Of a stretch of 64,000 nucleotides of DNA, positions 53,838-62,972 are shown piece after piece. How positions within the stretch are numbered: the stretch's first letter is position 1; each line of letters begins with the position of its first letter. A program made the position numbers and the translations under genes. Location of the stretch: contig NZ_VCNK01000018.1 of the NCBI RefSeq assembly GCF_006265095.1, positions 1 to 64,000 on the forward strand, given 5' to 3'. This stretch comes from Phaeobacter sp. B1627. Lineage in GTDB: Bacteria > Pseudomonadota > Alphaproteobacteria > Rhodobacterales > Rhodobacteraceae. The notes below the pieces were generated by a model. It did no database searches and had not been told where the DNA came from. It worked only from the letters and a program-made list of their open reading frames with translations.

Positions 53838-55412
53838 GTGAAGATAGGGACACCGAAAGAGATAGCCGACGGCGAAGCCCGCGTTGCGATGACGCCGGCC
53901 TCGGCCCGGGATCTTCAGAAGCTGGGGTTCGAGTGCTGTGTCGAGAGTGGCGCAGGCGAGAAGGCCGGGTTCTCTGATGCGGCCTACGAAGAGGCAGGCG
54001 TCGAGATCCTCAAGACGGCAGCAGCACTGTGGAAAGCGGCAGACGTGATCGCCAAGGTCCGTCAACCCACGGACACCGAGCTGAAGCGGCTGACAAAATC
54101 CAAAACGCTGATCTCCTTTTTCAATCCGGGCGGTAACGAGGATGGGCTGGAACTGGCCAAATCCAAAGGCGCAACCGTCATCGCCATGGAAATGGTGCCG
54201 CGGATCAGCCGCGCCCAGAAAATGGATGCGCTATCGTCGATGGCCAATATCGCGGGCTACCGCGCGGTCATTGAGGCGGGCAACAACTTTGGCCGTTTCT
54301 TCACCGGCCAGATTACCGCTGCGGGTAAAGTGCCCCCGGCCAAGGTTCTGGTGGTCGGCGCGGGCGTTGCCGGTCTGGCAGCCATCGGCACCTCGACCTC
54401 TCTGGGTGCGGTGACCTATGCCTTCGACGTGCGGCCAGAGGTGGCCGAACAGGTCGAATCGATGGGCGCCGAATTCGTCTATCTCGATTTTGAGGAAGAA
54501 CAGCAGGACGGGGCGGCAACCGGTGGTTATGCGGCCGTCTCCAGCCCGGAATTCCGCGAGGCCCAATTGGCCAAGTTCCGGGAACTGGCGCCCGAGGTGG
54601 ATATCGTCATCACCACGGCGCTGATCCCCAACCGCGAGGCGCCAAAGCTGTGGCTGGCCGATATGGTCGCTGCGATGAAACCCGGCTCTGTGATCATCGA
54701 TCTCGCGGCTGAACGCGGCGGCAACGTTGAAGGCACGGTGATGGACGAGAAAGTGGTGACCGACAACGGCGTCACCATCATCGGCTACACAGATTTCCCC
54801 AGCCGGATGGCGGCGCAGTCCTCCACGCTCTATGCGACCAATATCCGCCACATGATGACCGATCTGACGCCTGAGAAGGACGGTCAGATCGTGCATGACA
54901 TGGAAGACGACGTGATCCGTGGCTCCACCGTCACCCATGCAGGCGAAATCACCTTCCCGCCTCCGCCCCCGAAAATCCAGGCGATTGCGGCGCAAAAGAA
55001 ACCCGACGCGCCCAAAGAGCTGACCGCCGAGGAAAAGCGGGCACAGGAAGTCGCAGCCTTCAAGCAGCAGACCAAGAATCAAGTGACATTGCTGGCCGTC
55101 GGCGGTGCGCTGCTGCTCGCGGTGGGCCTTGTCGCTCCTGCCAGCTTCATGCAGCATTTCATCGTTTTTGTGCTGGCGGTTTTTGTCGGCTTCCAGGTGA
55201 TCTGGGGCGTTTCGCATTCGCTGCACACGCCGTTGATGGCGGTGACCAATGCGATCTCGTCGATCATCATCCTGGGCGCGCTGATGCAGATCGGATCCGG
55301 ATCCTTCCTGGTCATTCTGCTGTCGGCATTGTCCGTGTTCATGGCCGGGATCAACATCTTCGGTGGCTTCCTCGTGACACGGCGCATGCTCGCCATGTTC
55401 CAGAAATCGTAG
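53838..55412 (+). CDS. pntA: NAD(P) transhydrogenase subunit alpha
   Basis: PntA with PntB couples proton flow to hydride transfer from NADH to NADP, supplying NADPH. The 524-residue protein has the NAD-binding domain (dI) at about 1-380, with R-V-A-M-T-P near the start and the G-A-G-V-A-G-L-A-A cofactor loop near 173. A linker follows, then four membrane segments (about 415-515). It is the fused E. coli-type alpha chain, not the split form of some alphaproteobacteria. The start is a GTG at 53838 with GGGGGAAGA just upstream. pntB follows after 15 bases. Confidence 0.96.
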   Translation: MKIGTPKEIADGEARVAMTPASARDLQKLGFECCVESGAGEKAGFSDAAYEEAGVEILKTAAALWKAADVIAKVRQPTDTELKRLTKSKTLISFFNPGGNEDGLELAKSKGATVIAMEMVPRISRAQKMDALSSMANIAGYRAVIEAGNNFGRFFTGQITAAGKVPPAKVLVVGAGVAGLAAIGTSTSLGAVTYAFDVRPEVAEQVESMGAEFVYLDFEEEQQDGAATGGYAAVSSPEFREAQLAKFRELAPEVDIVITTALIPNREAPKLWLADMVAAMKPGSVIIDLAAERGGNVEGTVMDEKVVTDNGVTIIGYTDFPSRMAAQSSTLYATNIRHMMTDLTPEKDGQIVHDMEDDVIRGSTVTHAGEITFPPPPPKIQAIAAQKKPDAPKELTAEEKRAQEVAAFKQQTKNQVTLLAVGGALLLAVGLVAPASFMQHFIVFVLAVFVGFQVIWGVSHSLHTPLMAVTNAISSIIILGALMQIGSGSFLVILLSALSVFMAGINIFGGFLVTRRMLAMFQKS

Positions 55413-55427
55413 GGCGGGAGAGAGATT

Positions 55428-56861
55428 ATGGATTTCGGTTTCACAACGGCGGCCTATGTGGTCGCGGCTGTTCTCTTCATCCTCAGCCTTGGCGGTCTGT
55501 CGGGTCAGGAAAGCGCCAAACGCGCGGTCTGGTACGGTATTGCCGCGATGGGGCTGGCGGTGTTTGCCACGCTGATCGGACCGGGGGCAGGCCTATGGCT
55601 GCTGTCGCTGGTGCTGATCGCTGCCGGCGGGGCGATCGGCTATATGCTGGCGACAAAGGTCGAAATGACCCAGATGCCGGAGCTGGTTGCCGGCATGCAT
55701 GCCCTGGTGGGTCTGGCGGCGGTTCTGGTGGGGTTCAACGCTCATATCGAACTGGGCCGCGTCCTGATGATGGACGAGGCCACACGGGCAGGGCTGACCG
55801 GTTTTGCCGAGCTGCTGGCGCATAAAACACAGGTGGAGATCAATATCCTCCGGGTCGAGGTCTTCCTCGGTGTCTTCATCGGTGCCGTGACCTTCACCGG
55901 CTCGGTTGTGGCCTATGGTAAACTCTCGGGTCGCGTGACCTCCTCGGCGACCGAGCTGCCGGGTGGCCATATGCTGAACCTTGCGGCGGCGGTGTTCTCA
56001 CTGTTGTGCCTGTTCTGGTATCTCGGATCGGGGGGCGCTGTTCCATTGTTCCTCATGACGCTGGCGGCGCTGTTCATCGGCTATCACCTGATCATGGGCA
56101 TCGGCGGGGCCGATATGCCGGTGGTCGTGTCGATGCTGAACAGCTATTCCGGCTGGGCTGCGGCGGCGATCGGCTTCTCGCTGGGCAATGACCTTCTGAT
56201 CGTCATCGGCGCATTGGTCGGCTCGTCCGGTGCGATCCTCAGCTACATCATGTGCAAGGCCATGAACCGGTCTTTCGTGTCCGTGATCCTCGGCGGCTTT
56301 GGCGGCGCGACAGGCCCCGCCATGGCGGTCGAAGGCGAACAGATCGCCATCGACGCCGACGGAGTGGCCGCGGCGCTGGACGATGCAGACAGTGTGATCA
56401 TCATCCCCGGCTACGGCATGGCGGTGGCGCAGGCGCAGGCCAATGTGGCGGAACTCACCCGTCGGCTGCGCGCCAAAGGCAAGACCGTGCGCTTCGCCAT
56501 CCACCCGGTGGCCGGTCGTCTTCCGGGCCACATGAACGTGCTCCTCGCAGAGGCCAAGGTGCCCTATGACATCGTGATGGAGATGGACGAGATCAACGAT
56601 GACTTCCCGGACACGGATGTGGCCATTGTGATCGGGTCCAATGACATCGTGAACCCCGCCGCGCAGGAGGATCCGAATTCGCCAATCGCGGGCATGCCGG
56701 TCCTTGAATGCTGGAAAGCGAAACAGGTCTTCGTCTCTAAACGGGGGCAGGGCACAGGCTACTCGGGGATCGAAAACCCCCTGTTTTTCAAGGATAACAC
56801 GCGGATGTTCTACGGTGACGCCAAACAATCCCTGGCCACCCTCCTGAACCTGATTGACTGA
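55428..56861 (+). CDS. pntB: NAD(P) transhydrogenase subunit beta
   Basis: PntB carries the remaining membrane segments (about nine, residues 1-265) and the NADP-binding domain dIII at the C-terminus. Family segments seen are [17 protein letters not shown] near 222-238, [10 protein letters not shown] in dIII, and [18 protein letters not shown]. Length (477) is normal. GGAGAGAG lies before its ATG. It is co-transcribed with pntA, and a hairpin follows its stop. Confidence 0.97.
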   Translation: MDFGFTTAAYVVAAVLFILSLGGLSGQESAKRAVWYGIAAMGLAVFATLIGPGAGLWLLSLVLIAAGGAIGYMLATKVEMTQMPELVAGMHALVGLAAVLVGFNAHIELGRVLMMDEATRAGLTGFAELLAHKTQVEINILRVEVFLGVFIGAVTFTGSVVAYGKLSGRVTSSATELPGGHMLNLAAAVFSLLCLFWYLGSGGAVPLFLMTLAALFIGYHLIMGIGGADMPVVVSMLNSYSGWAAAAIGFSLGNDLLIVIGALVGSSGAILSYIMCKAMNRSFVSVILGGFGGATGPAMAVEGEQIAIDADGVAAALDDADSVIIIPGYGMAVAQAQANVAELTRRLRAKGKTVRFAIHPVAGRLPGHMNVLLAEAKVPYDIVMEMDEINDDFPDTDVAIVIGSNDIVNPAAQEDPNSPIAGMPVLECWKAKQVFVSKRGQGTGYSGIENPLFFKDNTRMFYGDAKQSLATLLNLID

Positions 56862-56898
56862 ATCTGATTGCTTGGGCCGACCAGAACAGGGCTCACAA

Positions 56899-56925
56899 GG
56901 GGGCGCTCCGTAAACGGGCGCCCTC
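56899..56925 (+). terminator. Terminator-like hairpin after pntB
   Basis: GGGGGCGC pairs with GCGCCCTC (one G-U pair) across an 11-base loop. T-rich sequence follows after a few bases rather than at once, so it is a weaker candidate. Confidence 0.5.
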
Positions 56926-56944
56926 TGCCATTTCATCTTTTCGA

Positions 56945-56990
56945 AAATACCTCGGGGGAGGACCCGCAGGGGCCGGGGGCAGCGCCCCTT
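56945..56990. repeat. GC-rich spacer element with GAAAATACCTCGGGGG
   Basis: A GAAAATACCTCGGGGG block is followed by the hairpin GGGGC-AGC-GCCCC (56976-56988). I recall similar blocks in intergenic DNA of Rhodobacterales, but I cannot check this here and there is no second copy in the window. The rest of 56862-57230 shows nothing else. Confidence 0.35.
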
Positions 56991-57230
56991 GATGTGGCCT
57001 GCGCCGCGCAACACCCCCAAAAGTTGGTTCTACACCTCCGACCTATTGCTGCGACCTGGACTGCTCAACTCAAACCCAATGGCGCTCTGCCGCCCAAGGC
57101 AAAATCGGGTCCGCTGCCAAGGCGTCTCGCGGTATACGATGGCATCCATCTAACGCGTTGATTAAGATGTAAAACTTTACAAACGACAGGCCTTCTGACT
57201 ACCCTTGGGGGACCCAGTCGGAAGGTGACC

Positions 57231-58511
57231 ATGGCCGCGATCGAAGACCACCCATTGCGATATCAGCTCACCAATGAGCTGCACGCCCGCCCGTTTCCCA
57301 CCATTCAGTTGCCCGCGACCGTGGCCTATCTGGCCGTGAAGCAACCAAAGGAAGCGGTGCATCGCGACCGAAGCGCCGATCTGCAGCATCTGATCGACCT
57401 GCTGGACCGGCATGGCGCGCCGCATCCACAGCCCGGCGCGACCCATCACACGGCGCAGCTTGGCCGCCATACGCTGAAGTGGGAACAACATACGGAGTTC
57501 GTCTCCTATACGCTGCACGGCGAAGGGATCAGCGACCGGGCCTATGATCCTCGCGATTTCGATTTCTTTCCGGCGGATTGGCTCGCAGAGGCTCCGGGGC
57601 AGCGGGTGACCTCAGCCCTGATCCGCATTCTGCCGCGTCCCGCCGCGGATCGTCTCAAGGCGGAGGTACAGGACTGGTTCGTACCCGAAAGCCTGGCGAT
57701 GGCCTCGGTCCTTGATGACAACGCAGTGGTGGCAGGGGATTTCCGCATCGACCCGGCCGGGCATGTGCGATTTGCGCTTTTCGCCAATGCACAAACCGGG
57801 CCGCAGCGGGTCGGCCGCGTGGTGCAGCGGCTCTGCGAGATCGAGACCTATCGCGCCATGTCCATGTTGGGCTTTGCCCGGGCGCGTGAACTGTCACCCA
57901 CCATCGGGGCCATGGATGCCTCCCTGTCGCAGATGATGGGAGAAATGACCCGCGGCAGCGCCCCATCGGACCAGACCCTCGGTCAGCTTCTGGCGATTTC
58001 GGCCGAACTGGAGGCGCTGGCGGCGCAGTCCGCCTTTCGCTTTGGCGCGACCGGCGCATATGAGGCCCTGGTGAGCCAGCGGATTTCGCTCCTGCGGGAG
58101 GACCGCTTTGAAGGCTTCCAGACAATGGCGGAATTCATGCTGCGCCGGTTTGAACCTGCGATGCGCACAGTCCAGTCCACGGAAAAAAGACTGGCCGTCC
58201 TGGCCGATCGCGCCCGCCGTGCAGGCGAGCTGCTGCGCACGCGGGTCGACGTCGAACGCTCGGCGCAGAATCAGGCGCTCTTGGAAAGCATGGACCGGCG
58301 CGCGGACCTGCAGCTTCGGTTGCAACACACGGTCGAGGGCCTGTCTGTTGTGGCAATCAGCTATTACGCGGTCTCGCTGGTGGCCTATGCACTCTATCCG
58401 CTGGGGGATGCACTGGACCTGAGCAAGAGCATGCTGACGGCGATCTTGACCCCTGTGGTGATCGCTGGCGTTTTCTTCATGGTGCGGCGGATTCGCAAGA
58501 AACTGCACTGA
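57231..58511 (+). CDS. DUF3422 family membrane-anchored protein
   Basis: The 426-residue protein matches the DUF3422 family, whose function is unknown. The N-terminus has the family's D-H-P-L-R-Y-x-L-T-N-E-L-H-A-R-P-F segment. A helical, coiled-coil-like stretch covers about 220-365. Two hydrophobic segments (about 368-388 and 400-418) near the C-terminus anchor it in the membrane, and it ends in R-R-I-R-K-K. I chose the ATG at 57231, which has GGAAGG 5 bases upstream; a GTG two codons earlier falls inside that site. Confidence 0.85.
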   Translation: MAAIEDHPLRYQLTNELHARPFPTIQLPATVAYLAVKQPKEAVHRDRSADLQHLIDLLDRHGAPHPQPGATHHTAQLGRHTLKWEQHTEFVSYTLHGEGISDRAYDPRDFDFFPADWLAEAPGQRVTSALIRILPRPAADRLKAEVQDWFVPESLAMASVLDDNAVVAGDFRIDPAGHVRFALFANAQTGPQRVGRVVQRLCEIETYRAMSMLGFARARELSPTIGAMDASLSQMMGEMTRGSAPSDQTLGQLLAISAELEALAAQSAFRFGATGAYEALVSQRISLLREDRFEGFQTMAEFMLRRFEPAMRTVQSTEKRLAVLADRARRAGELLRTRVDVERSAQNQALLESMDRRADLQLRLQHTVEGLSVVAISYYAVSLVAYALYPLGDALDLSKSMLTAILTPVVIAGVFFMVRRIRKKLH

Positions 58512-58568
58512 CGCCCCCGGCGGCCGCGCGTTTTCTGTCCCGAACGCGGCCGGGGTGCGAAATATGAA

Positions 58569-58592
58569 ACGGCCACCCCAGGAGGTGGCCGT
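58569..58592 (-). terminator. Hairpin at the end of the ABC transporter genes
   Basis: ACGGCCACC pairs perfectly with GGTGGCCGT across a 6-base loop. On the - strand it is followed by TTTCATATTT, so it most likely ends the permease transcript; it may also act on the facing DUF3422 transcript. Confidence 0.6.
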
Positions 58593-58631
58593 CGTGGTCT
58601 CAGCGGTTTCACGGGCGCCTCAGGCGAGGCA

Positions 58632-59624
58632 TCAGCGCCCCCGGATGCGCGGATCAAGCGCATCGCGCAACCCGTCCCCGAGGTAGTTCACCGACAGCAC
58701 GGTCAGCGAAATCAGGATGCCGGGCCAGACCACACGTTCCGGGAACAGGGTCATCCGGTCCACGGCGTCGTTCAGCAACCGTCCCCAGGTCGGAAAGTCG
58801 GGCGGGAAGCCAAAGCCGAGGAACGACAGGGCCGATTCGGTGATGATGGCGGTGGCGATGCCCAAAGTGGCCGACACCATGATCGGCGACATCACATTCG
58901 GCAGGATGTGCCGGGTGATGATATTGCCGGGCTTGGTGCCGATAGAGCGGGCCGCCAGTACGAACTCGCGTTCCTTGATCGCCAGGACGTCGCCACGCAC
59001 GATCCGCGCGGTCGGCATCCATGAGGTGATGCCAATGAGGCAGACGATCAGCACAAAGACCCCGCCTTCGGGGCCGATGGCCTTGGAGAGCGCCTCGCGG
59101 AACAGGACGGCGGCCACCAGAATCATCGGCAGCAGCGGCAGCGCCAGAAACAGGTCGGTCATCCGCATCAAAAGCCCGTCGAGCTTCCTGAAATAGCCGG
59201 CCAGGACGCCGATCAGGCTGCCGAGGAGCAGCGCCAGAATCATCGCCGCCAGACCGACCGCCAGCGACACCCGGCCGCCGAACATCAGCCGCGCCAGCGT
59301 GTCGCGTCCGAGGTTGTCGGTGCCGAGCGGATAGGCCCAGTTCATCTTTGCTGAACCATCCCAGAGGGCATGGTAGATCGGGCGCATGTCCCGCAGCTTG
59401 ATGAAATCGCGGCCCGTGGGCACGAAGGTGGCGTCGTTCCAATAGACAAACGGGCCAACCACCACACCCAGCACGATGATGAAGAACAGGCAGCTGCCAA
59501 ACAGCGCGCCGCGGTGGGATTTGAACTGGTCCCAGATGTCCCGCCACTGGCTGCGTGGGGGCGCGGCGAGTTCGGTTTGCGCGCTGGAATGCTGCAGCTT
59601 GGTGTCTTTTGCAGCGTCAGTCAT
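58632..59624 (-). CDS. Peptide-type ABC transporter permease (DppC/OppC-like)
   Basis: This inner-membrane permease of the dipeptide/oligopeptide importer class has 330 residues and about six membrane segments. A long first periplasmic loop lies after the first segment, as in OppC. The G-T-D-N-L-G-R-D-T-L-A-R-L segment near residue 98 is typical of the DppC branch. The cytoplasmic coupling loop has A-A-R-S-I-G-T-K-P-G-N-I-I-T-R-H-I-L-P-N. I chose the ATG at 59624, which overlaps the end of the other permease gene by 8 bases. It is the last gene of the - strand unit. Confidence 0.93.
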   Translation of the reverse strand: MTDAAKDTKLQHSSAQTELAAPPRSQWRDIWDQFKSHRGALFGSCLFFIIVLGVVVGPFVYWNDATFVPTGRDFIKLRDMRPIYHALWDGSAKMNWAYPLGTDNLGRDTLARLMFGGRVSLAVGLAAMILALLLGSLIGVLAGYFRKLDGLLMRMTDLFLALPLLPMILVAAVLFREALSKAIGPEGGVFVLIVCLIGITSWMPTARIVRGDVLAIKEREFVLAARSIGTKPGNIITRHILPNVMSPIMVSATLGIATAIITESALSFLGFGFPPDFPTWGRLLNDAVDRMTLFPERVVWPGILISLTVLSVNYLGDGLRDALDPRIRGR

Positions 59625-60624
59625 AGCGGATCCTCGGGTCGAGAATGCCGTAGAGCACATCGGCGATCAGGTTGAACAGCACGATGAGCACGGCAAAGAT
59701 AAAGGTCAGGGTCTGCACCATCGGCAGGTCATTGGCCTGAATGGCGCCGATCAGCAGCTGGCCGATGCCGTTCACCTTGAAGACCTGCTCGGTGATGATG
59801 GCACCGCCGAAGATGGAGGGAATTCCGAGCGCAATGACGGTTACCACCGGGATCATCGAGTTGCGCAACACATGCACCATGACCACGGTATATTCACCGA
59901 TGCCCTTGGCGCGGGCGGTGCGCACATAATCCTGGTTGAGGTTGTCGAGCATGGAGGCCCGCATGAACCGGCTCAGCTGCGCGGTGATCTGGAGGGCCAG
60001 GACCATCACCGGCATCACCATCTGTTGCAGCTGTTTGACGAAGCTGTCCCAGTCGGTGACCTTCAGCGTGGTGTCATAGATCGACGGGAACCAGCCGAGC
60101 TGCACCGAGAAGATCACGATCACCAGCACGCCGGAAAAGAATGGCGGCACGGAGAAGCCCACCATCGACACGAATGTGCCGAGCTGGTCGAACCAGCTGT
60201 ACTGACGGTAGGCGGAGTAGATGCCGATCGGCAGGGCAATCAGAATCGCCACGATATAGGCGGTGCCCACGACCGAGAGCGTCTGCGGCAGGCGCTGGAC
60301 GACGATGTCCATCACCGGCGAGCGGGTCTGCCAGGAGATCACGCGCAGGTCGCCTTCGGAAAAAGAGGTGCCAAAGACGTGATCGACCAGAACCTGGGGC
60401 TCGATCCAGAAGAACTGCACCAGCCACTTCCAGAACCGGATCGGGGCGGGCTCGCCCAGGCCAAGAGCCAGGCGCATCTTTTCTTTGACTTCGGGGGGAA
60501 CGGTGAGGGGGACCTGCGCCATGGGATCGCCGGGGGCGAGCTCCAGCAGCAGGAAGATCACGAGACTGATGAACAGCAGCGTTGGCACTGCGAGGATCAG
60601 CCGTCGGACGGTAAAAGTCAGCAT
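59617..60624 (-). CDS. Peptide-type ABC transporter permease (DppB/OppB-like)
   Basis: The 335-residue protein has the DppB/OppB pattern: an N-terminal membrane segment (about 9-29), P-G-D-P after it, a large periplasmic loop, and five further segments. The coupling loop is T-A-R-A-K-G-I-G-E-Y-T-V-V-M-V-H-V-L-R-N. The loop between segments 1 and 2 is longer than in E. coli DppB. It lies 201 bases after the binding-protein gene, with a strong hairpin between them. Confidence 0.93.
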   Translation of the reverse strand: MLTFTVRRLILAVPTLLFISLVIFLLLELAPGDPMAQVPLTVPPEVKEKMRLALGLGEPAPIRFWKWLVQFFWIEPQVLVDHVFGTSFSEGDLRVISWQTRSPVMDIVVQRLPQTLSVVGTAYIVAILIALPIGIYSAYRQYSWFDQLGTFVSMVGFSVPPFFSGVLVIVIFSVQLGWFPSIYDTTLKVTDWDSFVKQLQQMVMPVMVLALQITAQLSRFMRASMLDNLNQDYVRTARAKGIGEYTVVMVHVLRNSMIPVVTVIALGIPSIFGGAIITEQVFKVNGIGQLLIGAIQANDLPMVQTLTFIFAVLIVLFNLIADVLYGILDPRIRYD

Positions 60625-60780
60625 CAGCCGGGCGCCTTTGCAAATGAGGTGTCGTGAGGTCGCTGGAGCCTGCGTTCCTCCGGAGGAGGGGCAGGGGCCG
60701 CGTCGTCCGGGTCTCTTAGGATATGTCGGGCGTTACGACAACGCCGGATTTCCGAAGACGCGGGACCATGAAAACCAGCA

Positions 60781-60803
60781 GGCCCCGGAACGTGTCCGGG
60801 GCC
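60781..60803 (-). other. Hairpin between binding-protein and permease genes
   Basis: GGCCCCGGA and TCCGGGGCC pair perfectly across a 5-base loop. On the - strand it lies just after the binding-protein stop and is followed by TGCTGGTTTT. Such hairpins often let binding-protein RNA outlast permease RNA. A 12-base palindrome, TCCTCCGGAGGA, is at 60676-60687. Confidence 0.65.
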
Positions 60804-60825
60804 CCTGTTGAATGTGGTCTGGCGC

Positions 60826-62523
60826 TTACTCGGCGCGGTACCAGTCGGCTGCGTTCCACAGCTCGCTGTCCCACACGTTCAGCTCGACACCACCCAGGGT
60901 GTTGGCATGTGCGGACAGACGGCCACGGTGCACCAGCGGGATCATGCCGCCTTTTTCGAACACGATGGTGTTCAGCTTCTGACCGATTTCGATGCGCTTG
61001 GCCATGTCGGCAGTCTGCGACAGCTCGGCATGCAGGGCGTCGAATTCTTCGTCACAGAAACGGGAGATGTTCTCACCCTGCCACTGGGACGCAGGTGTCG
61101 GAGCCTTGTCGCACAGACCGTTGCCGAAGTAGGACTGCGGGTCGGTGCCGTTGAAGGTGTTGGCGTACATTTCCACGTCTGCGTAGAACTTCTGGAAGGT
61201 ATCCGGGGAGCCGGGGTCGCCACCGAAGAACACAGAAGAGTTGATGTTGCGCAGTTCGGATTCGATGCCGATTTCGCTCCACCACTGTTTGATCAGCGCC
61301 TGAAAGTCCTGACGCACGGCGTTGGTCGAGGTCTGGTAAAGGATTTTCAGCGGGGTGCCGTCTTTTTCGCGCACGCCGTCCCCATCGGTGTCAACGATGC
61401 CAGCTGCGTCGAGCATGGCGTTCGCACCGGCGATATCCTGTACGTCACAGCCTTCGGGGTTGATCGCGAAGGCTTCGGGCGCGGGCACCCAGGAGCAGGA
61501 CACGCGGCCCGCTTTGCCATAGCCGATTTCAACCAGCAGCTCGCGGTCGATGGCCATGGACATGGCTTTGTAGACGGCCGGATCGGACAGGAACGGGTGC
61601 GGACGGATCACCGAGCGCTCTTCCGGGCCGAGATCGGCAGAGGGGTTGGTGTTGTTCAGCATGATGCGCTCGAGCAGCGGACCAAAGCCTGCAACGGCCT
61701 TGCCCTTGCCGCCGGCTTCCATCTGCGCGATGACGTCGGGTGCCAGCTGCAGGTTCCAGGCGTAGTCGAATTCGCCTGTCTCCATGACGGCACGACCGGC
61801 TGCGGTTGCGTCGCCGCCCCCTTTGAACAGGACCTTCGCAAAGGCGGGCTTGGCCGGATCACGGTAGTTCGGGTTCGCCGACAGGGTGATCACGTCATTG
61901 GGTTTGAATTCGTCGACCACAAACGGGCCGGTGCCGATGGGGGCAAAGTTCGCTTCGGTGCACTCAGGTGCCTTGGCGCCCATGCAGTCTGCGAATTGTG
62001 TGGCCTGCAGGATCGGGCTCTCGCCGCCGACAAAGGGGCCGTAGGGGAAGGGCGTGGCGGAGGCAAACGTCACCACTACGGTGGTCGCATCCGGGGTCTC
62101 GACCGAGGTCACGCCTTCGAATTTGGTCACCTGGGCACAGCCGCCTTCGGGGTCGCTGCAGTAGTCATAGGTGAATTTCACATCCGCAGAGGTGAAGTCG
62201 GAGCCATCGGACCATTTCAGGCCGGGTGTGATTTTCCAGGTGATCTGGGTCAGGTCTTCGGACACGCCGCCGTTTTCGACGGTGGGGATTTCCTCAACCA
62301 GCCAAGGCACCATTTCGCCGGACGCATTGTAGCGTGCCAGAGGCTCGATCACCAGCGAGGCGGCCTCGATATCCTTGGTGCCGCCGGACAGGAACGGGTT
62401 CATGATGGATGGGGCCTGCCAATAGATGACGTTGACCTGGCCATCTGCGCCACGCTCGGCGAAGGCCACCGGGGCAAATGCTGTTGCAGCAACAGCCCCC
62501 AGCAAAAGCGTTTTCAGTTTCAT
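60826..62523 (-). CDS. Peptide-type ABC transporter substrate-binding protein
   Basis: This is a family 5 solute-binding protein (peptide/nickel/opine class), 565 residues. The start at 62523 gives a normal signal peptide, K-L-K-T-L-L-L-G-A-V, with likely cleavage after A-F-A near residue 22. Family features include W-x-x-x-P-G-L-K-W-S-D-G-S-D-F-T-S-A-D-V-K-F-T-Y. Around D378, D380, D382 and D388 it has a DxDxDG loop like a calcium site. Several Cys residues could form disulfides in the periplasm. The ligand cannot be told; short peptides or related compounds are likely. Confidence 0.94.
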   Translation of the reverse strand: MKLKTLLLGAVAATAFAPVAFAERGADGQVNVIYWQAPSIMNPFLSGGTKDIEAASLVIEPLARYNASGEMVPWLVEEIPTVENGGVSEDLTQITWKITPGLKWSDGSDFTSADVKFTYDYCSDPEGGCAQVTKFEGVTSVETPDATTVVVTFASATPFPYGPFVGGESPILQATQFADCMGAKAPECTEANFAPIGTGPFVVDEFKPNDVITLSANPNYRDPAKPAFAKVLFKGGGDATAAGRAVMETGEFDYAWNLQLAPDVIAQMEAGGKGKAVAGFGPLLERIMLNNTNPSADLGPEERSVIRPHPFLSDPAVYKAMSMAIDRELLVEIGYGKAGRVSCSWVPAPEAFAINPEGCDVQDIAGANAMLDAAGIVDTDGDGVREKDGTPLKILYQTSTNAVRQDFQALIKQWWSEIGIESELRNINSSVFFGGDPGSPDTFQKFYADVEMYANTFNGTDPQSYFGNGLCDKAPTPASQWQGENISRFCDEEFDALHAELSQTADMAKRIEIGQKLNTIVFEKGGMIPLVHRGRLSAHANTLGGVELNVWDSELWNAADWYRAE

Positions 62524-62972
62524 TGCACTCTCCTTGTCGGAACCGACGTAGTGTTTTTGTTTTTCAGGCCGCACCCGTTGACGTGGCGCAACCCAGGGCC
62601 GCAGCTGCGGCGATGGATAACGATGACCGCACAGGCGGCGACTTGCAAGGGTGACCGCGGGTGCGCCATCATTTGGCGAACCGCAGATACGGATCCCTGA
62701 TGCGTCCACCCTGGACTTCCGGATGTCAGAAAGGTCCGATGCGAATCGCACCGGATGCATGGGTCCGGTTTGCCGGACCTGTTTTCATAACCCCCTGTCG
62801 CCTTTGGCGTTCACTGCCTTTATCGAAGCAGAGTTTTCAAAAAATGCAAGAGCCGTCGCACAGGAGTCGCACAGGAAAAGAGCGCGGGGGTTTGACGGGT
62901 CCGGCTGCTTCGGCTTAGATCGCGCATCAAAGGGCGCCCGGAGTGCCGCCAGAAAACAGACAGGATAGACGG
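62524..62972. other. Divergent promoter region of the ABC transporter
   Basis: This 449-base spacer must contain promoters for both the - strand binding-protein unit and the + strand ATPase gene. I see no gene. It holds the inverted repeats at 62740-62779 listed separately. Confidence 0.5.
62740..62779. promoter_or_regulatory. Two inverted repeats in the divergent transporter spacer
   Basis: TGCGA-A-TCGCA (62740-62750) is an 11-base palindrome. GGTCCGG-TTTG-CCGGACC (62762-62779) is a perfect 7-base-pair hairpin followed by GTTTT on the + strand. The first could be an operator. The second could be an attenuator-like stop in the ATPase leader. Confidence 0.4.
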
